64,000 nt of DNA from Thiobacillus sp. (GCA_019459055.1 JAIBEI010000018.1:1-64000); one strand, 5' to 3'. Shown: positions 26,266-38,171, numbered from the stretch's first letter. The notes: a model not told the origin generated them from the sequence alone. Numbers and translations are program-made.

Positions 26266-26938
26266 CGTATTTCTCCTATCAGGTAAGTAAATCAATATCC
26301 GCAATAATCAAATTAATCTGAAAACACCATAAAAAGTCGATCACCCCGGCAAATTTCAGGATAGCAAACCACAGCGCCATTGAAGACAAGAAGATAAGGG
26401 AGAACATCCGCCGATCCCTCATCGGGCGCCCAAGGCGCTGGCTCTTTGGCTGCCTTGGAATCAAACGGTCCAGCTTTACGTTGAAGAAGCGCCGAATCCC
26501 GAACCAAGTCAACGATTATGTGCCGAGTCCCGAAGGGAAGGTCAATGACGATACTAAGGCCTTTGGCCTCCCCATATTTCTCGGTGCCAAAGCAAACCAC
26601 CTCTTGTGCAGCGCCATCATGCTCGAATGCCACCAAAGCAAACGTTATCCATCAACGATCGTTGATCCATCGCCTCAGCGCCGGCCCGCAAAGTATTCGC
26701 CAACGTTGAAAGCATATCGGCAATTGTCCCGCCGTTTCCGGCGGCGGCAATGGCACGTTAATGCTTTCGGTCACGGTCGTCACTTTTGGCGGTGCCACAA
26801 GTTGTCCATCCGATCAGGCATAAATACGGATAACGCCCAATATTTTGCTTGTCGTCGATCGGTGGCGAGACATCAAGTTATTTATATAACTTAGACTTAT
26901 TTTCGGATAACCCGCGAAAAATTCCGAAAGACCTGAAA
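26266..26938. other. Lower-GC intergenic region between H-NS and guaA
   Basis: This 670-bp stretch is clearly poorer in G+C than its surroundings, most so at 26270-26340 and 26830-26935. It contains AACGATCGTT (26653-26662), a perfect palindrome, and a weak open frame on the minus strand described separately. The H-NS promoter should lie at its left end and the end of guaA at its right. I see no RNA gene. Confidence 0.5.
26313..26636 (-). CDS. Possible small hypothetical protein, or a remnant
   Basis: A frame of 107 codons starting at TTG (or GTG one codon later) encodes a product with mixed, protein-like composition, for example GLSIVIDLPFGTRHIIVDL and LPYLLVFNGAVVCYPEI. No Shine-Dalgarno precedes it and a stop codon lies just upstream. 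I recognise no family. It could be the remaining part of an older gene. Confidence 0.25.
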   Translation of the reverse strand: MVAFEHDGAAQEVVCFGTEKYGEAKGLSIVIDLPFGTRHIIVDLVRDSALLQRKAGPFDSKAAKEPAPWAPDEGSADVLPYLLVFNGAVVCYPEICRGDRLFMVFSD

Positions 26939-28501
<1,563 letters not shown>

Positions 28502-28518
28502 AAAAAATGGATGGCGTA

Positions 28519-29229
28519 CTAGTCGGCTAAAAAGTAATTTACGGTGGAAACCACGCGCACCTTCTTGATGTGAGCAGTGCTTTCGTCCCGGTCCTCGATG
28601 CTGAATTGTCCCTGGCTGGCACGCTTGATCTTGCCCAGCGTGCTGTCGGAATCCTTGGCGAACTTTTCCGCGGCCTGGCGGGCGTTGCGGGTCGCTTCCT
28701 CGATCATCGCAGGCTTCAGCGCATTGAGGCCGGTGAAAAGAAAACGCGGGCGATTCTCGTAATCGCCGGTGTTGAGCGCAATTCCCTGCTCGCCCAGAAC
28801 CGCCAGTTCGGGCATGGCCCGGCGTACGGCATCAACCCGCCGCGTGTAGACGGTGATCACGGATTTGCCGGTGTAGCGCAGGCGGTTCGCCAGATCGGCG
28901 TTGCCGTAATCCTGTGCCTGTCGGTCGGTGATCGAAGGCGCCGAAACGGAAATCTCCTCCGGCTTGAATCCCTGCGCTTTGAGGAAATCGATGATGACGG
29001 CGTTCTTGCTCTGCAAGGTCTGGTACAGGCGGGTCAGGTCGGTCCCCGCCTCGCTGAACGCGATGGGCCAGATTGCCGTGTCGGCGGGCACTTCGCGCTC
29101 GGCCAGGCCCTTGACCTCGACGCTGCGTTCGAACTGCTTGAACGTGACGATGCCGTCCGCCAGCAGCCAGGCTGCGACCACCATCCCCAAAGCCAATACC
29201 AAGGCTGCCGCCAAGCGGTTGTTCCCCAT
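28519..29229 (-). CDS. SIMPL (DUF541) domain protein, membrane-anchored
   Basis: The 236-residue product has an N-terminal hydrophobic helix (residues 6-25) and then a SIMPL domain: [20 protein letters not shown] near residue 37 and the conserved end [10 protein letters not shown]. Proteins of this family are exported oligomers of poorly known function. It lies between guaB (29 bases) and guaA (17 bases) on the same strand, so it is transcribed with them. A link to purine synthesis is not obvious from its fold, and the position may be historical. Confidence 0.85.
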   Translation of the reverse strand: MGNNRLAAALVLALGMVVAAWLLADGIVTFKQFERSVEVKGLAEREVPADTAIWPIAFSEAGTDLTRLYQTLQSKNAVIIDFLKAQGFKPEEISVSAPSITDRQAQDYGNADLANRLRYTGKSVITVYTRRVDAVRRAMPELAVLGEQGIALNTGDYENRPRFLFTGLNALKPAMIEEATRNARQAAEKFAKDSDSTLGKIKRASQGQFSIEDRDESTAHIKKVRVVSTVNYFLAD

Positions 29230-29258
29230 GCATCCCCCTGCGCGTCTGTGTTGACCGG

Positions 29259-30728
<1,470 letters not shown>

Positions 30729-30743
30729 TTAACGCAAAGCGGA

Positions 30744-30773
30744 ATTATACGCGTCCGCCCCTTCCCCGCACAA
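30744..30773 (-). promoter_or_regulatory. Predicted guaB promoter
   Basis: On the minus strand TTGTGC (30773-30768) and a perfect TATAAT (30749-30744) are separated by 18 bp. The -10 box lies 24 bases before the guaB start codon. Confidence 0.55.
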
Positions 30774-30834
30774 ACCGGCGATCGCCGCGCCCGCACGTGG
30801 TCGTAATTTACCAACCCAATCACACGGCTGGCGG

Positions 30835-30863
30835 TTGACTCCCATGCCCGATGCGGCTAACTT
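30835..30863 (+). promoter_or_regulatory. Predicted promoter of the small lipoprotein gene
   Basis: TTGACT at 30835-30840 and TAACTT at 30858-30863 are separated by 17 bp and lie about 70 bases before the start at 30934. Confidence 0.4.
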
Positions 30864-30933
30864 TGCGTCAGCATTCAACCTGCTAGGGCGTGCGGTTCAA
30901 CGCCTCCCCTATATAACTCGAGGAGATAAAACA

Positions 30934-31269
30934 ATGTCCAAAGTTTTGCTTGCCCTGACTTCCGCCGCCCTGCTGGGCCTGTATGGCTGCGCCGGTACGG
31001 AAACCAAGTCGGTCGACACGGCCCCTGTGGCCACGACCGGCATCAGCGCCGAAGCGCAGACAGCGCTCAGCGCTGCCCAGGCGGCGGTCAAGGATGCCAA
31101 GGCCAAGAATGCGCTGTGGACGACCGCCGACGCTGCCCTGAAGGCCGCCGAGGCCGCTGCCGCCAAAGGCGATAGCGACACGGTGATCAAGCAGTCCAAA
31201 CTGGCCAGCGACCATGCCAAGAAAGGCCTGGCCCAGCTCAATTACCCGCCGCTCAAAGTCGGCAATTAA
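30934..31269 (+). CDS. Alanine-rich lipoprotein, SoxXA-binding-protein-like
   Basis: The 111-residue product has a lipoprotein signal with lipobox LYGC at about residues 16-19. The mature part is helical and rich in A and K, with the spacing AAVKDAKAKNALWTTADAAL and KGDSDTVIKQSKLASDHAKK. This resembles the C-terminal region of SoxXA-binding proteins of thiosulfate oxidisers, but the similarity is by eye and low-complexity helices can mislead. AGGAG is 8 bases before the ATG. A bidirectional terminator follows. Confidence 0.6.
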   Translation: MSKVLLALTSAALLGLYGCAGTETKSVDTAPVATTGISAEAQTALSAAQAAVKDAKAKNALWTTADAALKAAEAAAAKGDSDTVIKQSKLASDHAKKGLAQLNYPPLKVGN

Positions 31270-31286
31270 GAGATAGTCCGCGTCAG

Positions 31287-31324
31287 AAAAAAGGCCTTCC
31301 GGTTGAAGCCGGAAGGCCTTTTTT
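31287..31324. terminator. Bidirectional rho-independent terminator
   Basis: AAAAAAGGCCTTCCGG pairs with CCGGAAGGCCTTTTTT over 16 bp around a 6-base loop. With A on one side and T on the other it can end transcripts from both the lipoprotein gene and the convergent rnfH. Confidence 0.93.
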
Positions 31325-31345
31325 ATGCGCAGCGCCAGCTGCGAC

Positions 31346-31702
31346 TCATACCGCCGGGGGTTCGTCCGCCTCGGCGACCTTCCCCGGCGCGGCCTCTCCA
31401 CCGCCCTTCTTGGTGACTTTGCCTTCTTCCGCGCGCTTGCGGCGCACTTCCTTGGGATCGGCGATCAGCGGGCGATAGATTTCCACCCGGTCGCGGTCGC
31501 GCACTTTTTCATCCAGCTTGACCAGCTTGCTGAAAATCCCGACCTTGTTTTGGGCGAGATCGATTTCGGGAAAGGCGTCCAGCACGCCGGATGCGCGAAT
31601 GGCATCCTCCACCGTCGCGCCCTCGGCAAGGCGAGCGCGCAGCAGGGCCTGCCGTGCCGGCAAGGCATAGACGACTTCGACGTTGATCGTGGCTGCGTTC
31701 AT
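31346..31702 (-). CDS. rnfH: RnfH family (RatB) protein
   Basis: The 118-residue protein has a ubiquitin-like beta-grasp fold typical of Rnf[21 protein letters not shown] at the start, [17 protein letters not shown], and [22 protein letters not shown] near residue 80. A charged, low-complexity tail of about 30 residues extends it. It overlaps the end of ratA by 4 bases as ATGA and thus is coupled to it. The pair opposite smpB is a conserved arrangement. Function is not settled. Confidence 0.92.
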   Translation of the reverse strand: MNAATINVEVVYALPARQALLRARLAEGATVEDAIRASGVLDAFPEIDLAQNKVGIFSKLVKLDEKVRDRDRVEIYRPLIADPKEVRRKRAEEGKVTKKGGGEAAPGKVAEADEPPAV

Positions 31703-32133
31703 GCGGCGTACACCTCGTCTGCGCGGCGCACGAAGGCATCGACGAAGGTATTGGTGATATGGCTGAAAACCGGCGCCAGTATGGTTTCCAGCATCCGGCT
31801 CGAAAACGCATATTCAAGACGGAATTCGATCTTGCAGGCCTCTTCCCCCAACGGAGAAAACAACCAGTCGCCTTCCAGTTCGGAAAACGGGCCATCCTGC
31901 AGCCTGATCCGCATCTCGCGCGGATAGGTTTTTGCGTTTTCCGTGGTGAAGCTCTGGCGGATGCCCATATAGGCGATATGGATCGTCGCCACCGTGCTCG
32001 CGTCATCGCGCCACTTCAATTCGGTGCCGCCGCACCATGGCAGGAAAGCGGGGTACTCCTCGACCCGGTCCACCAGTTCAAACATGCGTTCCGGGGTGTG
32101 CGCCACCAGCACACTTTTTTGCACACGCGCCAT
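31699..32133 (-). CDS. ratA: RatA family START-like protein
   Basis: The 144-residue product belongs to the coenzyme Q-binding/polyketide cyclase-like (START) fold: [21 protein letters not shown] at residues 10-30, [11 protein letters not shown], and the C-terminal helix [21 protein letters not shown]. In E. coli RatA was described as a ribosome-association toxin; homologues elsewhere bind quinones (Coq10-like). Both roles are family knowledge, and the sequence alone does not choose. It lies divergently from smpB with 50 bases between. Confidence 0.92.
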   Translation of the reverse strand: MARVQKSVLVAHTPERMFELVDRVEEYPAFLPWCGGTELKWRDDASTVATIHIAYMGIRQSFTTENAKTYPREMRIRLQDGPFSELEGDWLFSPLGEEACKIEFRLEYAFSSRMLETILAPVFSHITNTFVDAFVRRADEVYAA

Positions 32134-32183
32134 CTCTAACCTAAAGCCTTGTAAAATCGAGAATTGTACGCAAGCTGTCCGCC

Positions 32184-32633
32184 ATGAGCATCGTCGACAA
32201 CAAAAAAGCCTTTCACGATTATTTCATCGAAGAGAGATTCGAGGCCGGCATCATGCTCGAAGGCTGGGAAGTAAAGGCCATTCGCGCGGGCCGGGTACAG
32301 CTGAAGGAAGCCTATGTGGTCGTCAAGAACGGCGCGGTCTATTTGATCGGCTGCCACATCAGCCCGCTGTCCACTGCATCCACCCACATCCATCCCGACC
32401 CCACGCGCTCGCGCAAGCTGCTGCTGCACGCGGCGGAAATCAACAAACTGATCGGCAAGACCGAACGCGCCGGCTACACCCTGGTGCCGCTCGACCTGCA
32501 CTACGTCAAAGGCCGCGTCAAGCTTGAGTTCGGCCTGGCCAAAGGCAAAAAACAGCACGACAAGCGCGCGACCGAAAAAGACCGTGAGTGGGAGCGCGAA
32601 AAACAACGCATGGTGCGGAGTGCCCAGAAGTGA
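32184..32633 (+). CDS. smpB: SsrA-binding protein
   Basis: The 149-residue protein binds tmRNA and delivers it to stalled ribosomes. The SmpB beta-barrel opens with [18 protein letters not shown], has the conserved [18 protein letters not shown], and ends with the basic tail [20 protein letters not shown]. Length and motifs are normal. Confidence 0.97.
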   Translation: MSIVDNKKAFHDYFIEERFEAGIMLEGWEVKAIRAGRVQLKEAYVVVKNGAVYLIGCHISPLSTASTHIHPDPTRSRKLLLHAAEINKLIGKTERAGYTLVPLDLHYVKGRVKLEFGLAKGKKQHDKRATEKDREWEREKQRMVRSAQK

Positions 32634-32749
32634 ATGAATGCAACGCCGACAAACGGATGAAATAATCTGCCAGTCGGTCAAATTTGCGCTTGCGGGGTGT
32701 CGACATCCTGACTAGGATACGTCGGGATATCGACAAAAAGGACAAGACC

Positions 32750-32932
32750 ATGTCGGCCCTTCCTGTTTATCAAGTTGAGTTCATTCCGCTGGAACGTCGT
32801 TTGGGTGACCGTCGCGTCGCACCACGCGATGCTGCGCTGCCGGAAGGCATCACGGCAGATCGCCGCACGGCCACCAGCCGGCGCACGGAAGACCGCAAAC
32901 CCGAGCCCCCCGCGACCTTGAAAGCCGTTTAG
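32750..32932 (+). CDS. Small basic hypothetical protein
   Basis: A 60-residue product with YQVEFIPLERRLGDRRV at residues 7-23 and an arginine-rich second half (ADRRTATSRRTEDRK). AAAGGA precedes the ATG by about 8 bases. It is charged throughout and has no signal peptide. I recognise no family. The hairpin CCGGCGC-CTC-GCGCCGG at 32943-32959 follows. Confidence 0.55.
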   Translation: MSALPVYQVEFIPLERRLGDRRVAPRDAALPEGITADRRTATSRRTEDRKPEPPATLKAV

Positions 32933-33166
32933 GAATCAAACGCCGGCGCCTCGCGCCGGGTTGTCCCGTTTGTCCTGGCTGAGCACGACTGTGCCGCCTT
33001 TTGCCAGGACCTCTTTGTTCGTTACCCCCTACCTCGCCAGAATGGCCACCGGCGTGATCCGAGCCAGGATGACCCACGCCTGGCGGACGCTGTTTTTCAA
33101 CGCGGCCGTGTAACAATGGCGGAAACCTGAACGCATTCCCTGTTTTCCCCGAAAGTCGAGCCCAGC

Positions 33167-34204
33167 TTGCCCGCCACCGTAGATGAACTCGCGGCCTTCG
33201 ATGAGATCATCGATGTCCGTTCCCCTGGCGAATTCGCCGAAGACCACATCCCCGGCGCGATCAACCTGCCGGTGCTGAGCAACGCCGAACGCGTGCGCGT
33301 CGGCACGCTGTACAAACAGGTGTCCTCGTTCGAAGCGAAGAAAATCGGCGCGGCGCTGGTGGCGCGCAATATCGCGCTGCATCTGGACACCTGGTTCGCC
33401 GACAAACCGAAGTCATACCGGCCGCTGGTGGTTTGCTGGCGCGGCGGCAGCCGCAGCGGGTCGCTGACGCACATTCTGCAGAAAATCGGCTTTGCGGCGA
33501 CGCAGCTCGATGGCGGCTACAAGGCCTATCGGCGCCACGTGGTGGCCGAACTCGCCCGCCTGCCGGCGCTGTTTGCCTACCGGGTGGTGAGCGGCCCCAC
33601 CGGCAGCGGCAAGAGCCGCCTGCTGCTGGCGCTGGCCAGCGAGGGCGCCCAGGTGCTCGACCTCGAAGTGCTGGCCGCGCATCGAGGCTCCTTGCTGGGG
33701 GCGCTGCCGGGACAAGCCCAGCCGTCGCAAAAAAGTTTCGAGAGCGCCATCTGGTCGGCGCTGAACGGATTCGACCCCGCCCTACCAGTGTTCGTCGAAT
33801 CGGAAAGCAAGAAGATCGGTGCGCTGCGGGTGCCCGCTGCGCTGATCGCTTCCATGCACGCCAGCCCCTGCCTGCGCCTGGACGTTCCGCTGGCCGCACG
33901 GGTTCAGTTGCTGACTGAAGACTACGCACACTTTCTGCTCGACCCGGAGACGATCAACCGCCAGCTCGGTTTTCTCACCGCGCTGCGCGGCAGCGAAACC
34001 GTTGCGGCGTGGCAGGCGCTGGCCACCCGGCAGGCCTGGCCCGAGCTGGTGGCCGTGCTGCTGGAACAGCATTACGACCCGGCTTATCTGAACTCGCTGT
34101 CACGCAATTACGCCCCCTCGGCCAGCGACCTGAGCTTCCATGCGGAAGACCTGTCGGCCAGCGGGATGCTGCGACTGGCACACACGATTCTGGCGGCGAT
34201 TTAG
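33167..34204 (+). CDS. selU: tRNA 2-selenouridine synthase
   Basis: The 345-residue enzyme (also called MnmH/YbbB) replaces sulfur by selenium at the wobble uridine of some tRNAs, using selenophosphate. It has an N-terminal rhodanese domain with DVRSPGEFAEDHIPGA at residues 16-31 and the active loop CWRGGSRS near residues 89-96, and a C-terminal P-loop domain with GPTGSGKS near residue 143. The only in-frame start besides CTG is TTG at 33167, with a weak purine-rich stretch upstream, so the start is uncertain by a few codons. Its presence implies selenophosphate synthesis elsewhere in the genome. Confidence 0.93.
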   Translation: MPATVDELAAFDEIIDVRSPGEFAEDHIPGAINLPVLSNAERVRVGTLYKQVSSFEAKKIGAALVARNIALHLDTWFADKPKSYRPLVVCWRGGSRSGSLTHILQKIGFAATQLDGGYKAYRRHVVAELARLPALFAYRVVSGPTGSGKSRLLLALASEGAQVLDLEVLAAHRGSLLGALPGQAQPSQKSFESAIWSALNGFDPALPVFVESESKKIGALRVPAALIASMHASPCLRLDVPLAARVQLLTEDYAHFLLDPETINRQLGFLTALRGSETVAAWQALATRQAWPELVAVLLEQHYDPAYLNSLSRNYAPSASDLSFHAEDLSASGMLRLAHTILAAI

Positions 34205-34288
34205 CCAGGCACCCGGCCCCGCAAGCCCGGTTTTCCGGATGCCGAAAAAATGAACCGGGGATGCCCGACGGCAATAGCCGCTTCCCGG

Positions 34289-34750
34289 TCACTGATAGGT
34301 CCGTCCATCGTGCCTGATCCAGCCCGCAGGGTGGCGACCCTGTGGATCGTGATGCGTCCAGTGAATCACGCCACCCTTCGAATTCCATTCGTACTCGCCG
34401 TAAAAGGCCACCGTGTCTCCCGTGCGTAGCCCGTCGATGCGCGGTGCCAGATCGATATTGTGCGATATCAGCAGCGTCCGCCCGGAATCCAGCCGAAGGA
34501 TGAAGCGCTGATGCCGGCTGCCGTCGTTGTCGTCCGCCAGCATTTTCACCACCGTTCCCTTCCCTTCAACCAGCTCACTGCCAAGGCGGTTGGAGAAGGC
34601 GTTTTCGATGGCGGCATCATTCCCGTCACGCGCTGTCGAAGACACTGCGGGGAGGCCTGCTGCCTGACGGCTTTCCGGCGTGTCAGGGCCCGGGGCGAGC
34701 GCGAAATAAGCGGCAGCGGCGAGCGCCGCGATCAGCAGAAGCTTGTTCAT
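34289..34750 (-). CDS. DUF3465 family exported protein
   Basis: The 153-residue product has an N-terminal hydrophobic anchor or signal (residues 3-19) and a C-terminal domain with VVKMLADDNDGSRHQRFIL, ISHNIDLAPRI and HWTHHDPQGRHPAGWI. This conserved histidine-rich end identifies DUF3465, a small OB-like domain of unknown function found in proteobacteria. It is convergent with selU, with 84 bases between. Confidence 0.87.
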   Translation of the reverse strand: MNKLLLIAALAAAAYFALAPGPDTPESRQAAGLPAVSSTARDGNDAAIENAFSNRLGSELVEGKGTVVKMLADDNDGSRHQRFILRLDSGRTLLISHNIDLAPRIDGLRTGDTVAFYGEYEWNSKGGVIHWTHHDPQGRHPAGWIRHDGRTYQ

Positions 34751-35144
34751 TGGATCTCTCGGAAATCGTTATAGTAGCCGTGAAGCCGGCCACAGGCAGG
34801 GGCGGCGAAGCTGCCCGCCGAAGACCGTCAGGTGATCGATGAAACGACGGGCATCGCTCCTTCAGATGCATACCCTCGGGCCAGGAAATTTCCCCCGTCT
34901 TGCGCTGGCGGTCGCTCCTGTCTCCGTTACAAGACAAGAAAATGTCCATTTCTACAATGAGTTGCTTGTGACGCCCTATTTTATGTCGCCGGGAGGCGAC
35001 AAAATGAAGACGACCCACATTCAGAACTTCACTCAAGTCAATGAAAAACAAGAGAAATACTGTTCTGGCATGGCATGTGCTGATGAGGTGCTGGCTTTGA
35101 AAATAAAAGCCGCCCATCCTCTATGCACAAAAGGAGTATCGCAA

Positions 35145-35489
35145 ATGAAGCAACATGCCCTGCATTCCCGCAACACACTCTTGACCGTGCTCATGGCCGG
35201 TGTGGCCGGCGTTGGCTTTTCCACTGCAGTCACGGCGACCACCGCTGCGGAAGTCGCTGCCAACCCCATTGTCAGCGCAGAAGCCCAGGCCCGCACTTAT
35301 GTGGCGATGCACATGAGCGCAACCGGCAGCGCCTTCCACAACGCCCCGGGGCAGCGCTGGGAGACCCGGGGCGCAGACCGCGTCGCCGAACGTATGGGTA
35401 CGAGCGTCGACGGGCTGGAGCAATCGACTGCGCCTGGCACCGAGGCCGCCGGCGAGGCCATTGCAACTGCCAAGCGGGGGATGCACTGA
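35145..35489 (+). CDS. Exported hypothetical protein
   Basis: The 114-residue product has a signal peptide of about 35 residues (TLLTVLMAGVAGVGFSTAVTA) and a mature part with YVAMHMSATGSAFHN and TRGADRVAERMGTSVDGLE. AAGGAG lies about 8 bases before the ATG. The frame is open for another 100 codons upstream, but nothing before the ATG looks exported or has a ribosome site. I recognise no family. Confidence 0.6.
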   Translation: MKQHALHSRNTLLTVLMAGVAGVGFSTAVTATTAAEVAANPIVSAEAQARTYVAMHMSATGSAFHNAPGQRWETRGADRVAERMGTSVDGLEQSTAPGTEAAGEAIATAKRGMH

Positions 35490-35500
35490 GGCCACCCCTG

Positions 35501-35660
35501 GTGTTGCGAACCGGAAATAGCGGAACAAATGAAACAGATGGATCTTTTCGCCAGGCTAGGCGCAGACCCGCAGCCGCATGGGGTATACGGCAAGGGGCTG
35601 CAACGACGCATGGCGGGAAAAGACACTGTTTCATGTTTCGTTATTTTTGGTTCGTGACAC
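35501..35660. repeat. 160-bp imperfect inverted repeat (possible MITE or structured RNA)
   Basis: The outer arms read GTGTTGCGAACCGGAAATAG... at the left and, inverted, GTGTCACGAACCAAAAATAA... at the right; both continue as CGAAACA/GAACA...TGAAACAG and CTTTTC before a GC-rich loop. Roughly the outer 35-40 bases of each arm pair. Because of the inversion, both strands contain an ATG followed by similar codons (MFRYF...). No target-site duplication is clear. Confidence 0.65.
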
Positions 35661-35777
35661 TGGCACCCTGTCGCCGCAAGGCGTCGAGCCTGGACGCATG
35701 CTGGTTCGGAATCGGCCTGATTGGTTGGGGGATAGACCCCTTCACATTGGCTGTTCGCTATGCGGAGGAACATCCGC

Positions 35778-36761
35778 ATGCATCGAATAGAAAGCGTTGG
35801 TTCGCCCATGAATGATGAAAGCGTCATGACGCTTTCATGGAAAGACTGCATCCACCAGCAGCGCGGCGAGCTGGCGCAGATGCTGCGCGAACCGCTGGGG
35901 CAACTGGCCGAGCGTTGCGCACCGGCATGGGGCAATTGCGAAGCGCTGGATGCGGTTCTCTCGGAGCACTTCTCCAGCATTCCATATTGTTCGTTCCTGT
36001 ACTGCCTGGAAAGCAACGGAATACAAATTTGCAACAATATCGGCCCGCAAGGGATCGTGCCTGAACACCTCGGACGCGACCGCTCGCAGCGGCCGTATAT
36101 GCAGGAAGCGGTCCCGGCATGGGGGTTTCTGCTGTCGGATGCTTACATCAGCCTACGTGAACACCGGCCCTCGCTCACGGCACTCCAGGTCGTGAGCCGG
36201 GATTCCCAGACCTTGGGCTACCTCAGCGCCGACTTTGATTTGCGCAATCTGCCGGTGACGTCTGAACTCTACGAAGAGCCGGGCGATTGGCGCCAGGTGA
36301 AGGGCGATCCGGCGATCCGCGGCACGGTGTTTCAGCAAAGCCGGGAGGAAAGCCGGATGGATCGCAATCTGGAACAGGCTTTATCCATCCTCGAGGAACT
36401 GATGACCGAGCGCGGCGTATTTCAATGCCAGATCCATTTTTCCAGCAGCCTGGCCACCATCTGGACGCTGGACGATCCCTTGCGTTATCGCATCCTGGAT
36501 CACGAGACCCTGAGCGATCCGGACATCTGCCTGATCTATCCGCCGCGCACCTATCCGCCCGATGCCGCAATCGCGCCGGGAGAAATCGGCCGCATCCTGA
36601 AGACCCTGCAGGCCCTGCGCCTCACCGACCAGACGTTCTACCTGCGCATGGCTTCGATCAACCTTTTCAACGGCATGGTGAGCGTGACCTTTTCCTGCGA
36701 TGGCTCGCACTATATTCCGCACAGCGAGTTCCTGGCGAAGGACACGTCATTCTGGTTCTGA
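35778..36761 (+). CDS. PDC/Cache-like sensory protein
   Basis: The 327-residue protein has no membrane segment. Its first half carries ALDAVLSEHFSSIPYCSFLYCLESNGIQICNN with GRDRSQRPYMQEA and WGFLLSDAYIS, the layout of a PDC/Cache ligand-binding fold. The second half begins at VKGDPAIRGTVFQQSREESR and ends SFSCDGSHYIPHSEF-like (VTFSCDGSHYIPHSEF). That second half matches the product of 49000-49665 closely in motif and order. GGAGGA is 8 bases before the chosen ATG. No output domain follows, so it may act as a stand-alone sensor or regulator. I am confident of the homology to 49000 and less so of the sensor role. Confidence 0.75.
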   Translation: MHRIESVGSPMNDESVMTLSWKDCIHQQRGELAQMLREPLGQLAERCAPAWGNCEALDAVLSEHFSSIPYCSFLYCLESNGIQICNNIGPQGIVPEHLGRDRSQRPYMQEAVPAWGFLLSDAYISLREHRPSLTALQVVSRDSQTLGYLSADFDLRNLPVTSELYEEPGDWRQVKGDPAIRGTVFQQSREESRMDRNLEQALSILEELMTERGVFQCQIHFSSSLATIWTLDDPLRYRILDHETLSDPDICLIYPPRTYPPDAAIAPGEIGRILKTLQALRLTDQTFYLRMASINLFNGMVSVTFSCDGSHYIPHSEFLAKDTSFWF

Positions 36762-36853
36762 TCCAGCCACACAGCCCCTATCAAAACGCGCAGCGTTTGC
36801 TAAAGTAAAACGCGTCCAGCCATTTTGCGGTTGCCCGTCCAGGAGGTGAAACG

Positions 36854-37081
36854 GTGGATATTGTTGACCTGATGGTCCATGTGGACGAGGCAATCCCCGT
36901 CGAGAAAATGCACGAATTGGAAGACATGGTGCGCACCGATTCCTGCGTCATCAGCGCCTGCACCTCGCACGAAAACGCCCATATGCTGTTGGTGACCTAC
37001 AACCCCGCGTGTACAACTTCAAGCAACGTCTTGCACATGGTTCAAGCGCAGGGCGTTCGTGCGGAGCTGGTCGGACTCTAG
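36854..37081 (+). CDS. Small HMA-like (ferredoxin-fold) protein
   Basis: The 75-residue product starts at GTG with a strong AGGAGGTG 5 bases upstream. Its pattern beta-alpha-beta-beta-alpha-beta (IVDLMVHVDEAIPVEKMHEL, DSCVISACTSHENAHMLLV, VLHMVQAQGVRAELVGL) resembles a heavy-metal-associated domain, but the CxxC is missing; cysteines sit at DSCVISACTS and PACTTS instead. Metal binding is therefore uncertain. It lies 92 bases after the PDC-like gene and may be transcribed with it. Confidence 0.65.
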   Translation: MDIVDLMVHVDEAIPVEKMHELEDMVRTDSCVISACTSHENAHMLLVTYNPACTTSSNVLHMVQAQGVRAELVGL

Positions 37082-37167
37082 TTCACCTGCAATCAAAAAA
37101 ATCCGACAGGTCTTGATCGTCGGGAAGGCCAGCATCGCATTCAGGATGCCTAACCAGGAGAATGGGA

Positions 37168-37494
37168 ATGCACAGAATGCTATATGTCGCGCTGTTTGCA
37201 GCGCTTCTGCCCACCGCGTGCTACGTGGTACCCGTAAACCGCGGTGCTGACTATGTAGTCGCACCCGCGCTGCCAGTGGTGGTGGAATTGGGCGTGGAGC
37301 CCTTCTACTTTCACAGCGGTTATTACTATTACTACAATAACGATCGTCGCTGGAACTACTCACGCGCAAGGACAGGGCCCTGGAAAGAACTACCCAGGGA
37401 TCGCTATCCCAGAGAGATCAGGTTCAAGGACCGTGATGGACGGGACAGGGATTACCGGGACTGGGACCGCGATCGCAAGCGTGACCGCCGCTGA
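37168..37494 (+). CDS. Tyrosine/arginine-rich lipoprotein
   Basis: The 108-residue product has a lipoprotein signal ending LLPTAC (residues 12-17). The mature part has FYFHSGYYYYYNNDRRWNYS, then GPWKELPRDRYPREIR and a tail almost only of D, R, Y and K. Similar lipoproteins with W-Y-S...G-P-W...L-P motifs are widespread and uncharacterised. AGGAG lies 7 bases before the ATG at 37168; an ATG two codons earlier is too close to it. Confidence 0.75.
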   Translation: MHRMLYVALFAALLPTACYVVPVNRGADYVVAPALPVVVELGVEPFYFHSGYYYYYNNDRRWNYSRARTGPWKELPRDRYPREIRFKDRDGRDRDYRDWDRDRKRDRR

Positions 37495-37543
37495 TAGCCT
37501 GCAGCTTTTCGCCTGACGGCTGAGCCACACATCACGCAACCTA

Positions 37544-37960
37544 TCAAACTTTCAGTCCGCTCTCTTTCCCCACCCGGTACGCTGCCAGCAGGGCCGCCCT
37601 CAGGTCCGGATCTGCGTCCAGGTCGCGCGCGCCCAGCATCCGCTGCGCGATGGCCCGGACAACTTGCCAATCCTGTTCCTCGCGCCGCTCCTGCTCGAAT
37701 CGAATCCAGTCGAACCGGCCATCGCGGCAGCTTCGCACCGCGACACCCGTGGCATCCGAGAACGCGATCTCGTGCGTCTCCAGCACTTCATACAGATACG
37801 AGTAGGGATCGATCCCCGCCGCCCGGGCCAGAAGCCGGTGGAAATCGGGCGCCTCGCCAGATGCGTCGAGACATCCATCCAGGTCGATGACGGAATCGAG
37901 TTCGTGCGTCTCGCCCTTGAACGAGAGGGACAGTCGGGCGCGGACGGTGTTGTTGCTCAT
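37544..37960 (-). CDS. Conserved hypothetical protein upstream of tex
   Basis: The 138-residue soluble product begins MSNNTVRARLSLSFKGET and contains ELDSVIDLDGCLDASGEA, YLYEVLETHEIAFSDATG and WQVVRAIAQRMLGARDLD. It reads as a compact alpha/beta protein. I do not recognise the family. It is divergent from tex; the longer frame that continues to 38278 would overlap the tex start and has no better ribosome site. Confidence 0.65.
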   Translation of the reverse strand: MSNNTVRARLSLSFKGETHELDSVIDLDGCLDASGEAPDFHRLLARAAGIDPYSYLYEVLETHEIAFSDATGVAVRSCRDGRFDWIRFEQERREEQDWQVVRAIAQRMLGARDLDADPDLRAALLAAYRVGKESGLKV

Positions 37961-38171
37961 ATCGATCGATACAAAGAAGGGTTTACTTCGGTTTGCGTGG
38001 GGGCCGGGGCAGGCTTCAGCCCAGGTGGATGGATCAATGATCCCATTTTTTGCCGAGTAAATGGTTGGAAGAGCTGGTGCGCTGCTTTGAAGATATTCGG
38101 CATAATGCTCAACCCGTACCCTTTCCCATCGGCCTCGCGACATGGAGGCCGAACCATTAGCAGACCGAACC

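Noticed and set aside
35501..35815. Small ORFs starting MFRYF on both strands near 35635 and 35528
   Set aside because: They come from the two arms of the same inverted repeat and have no ribosome sites.
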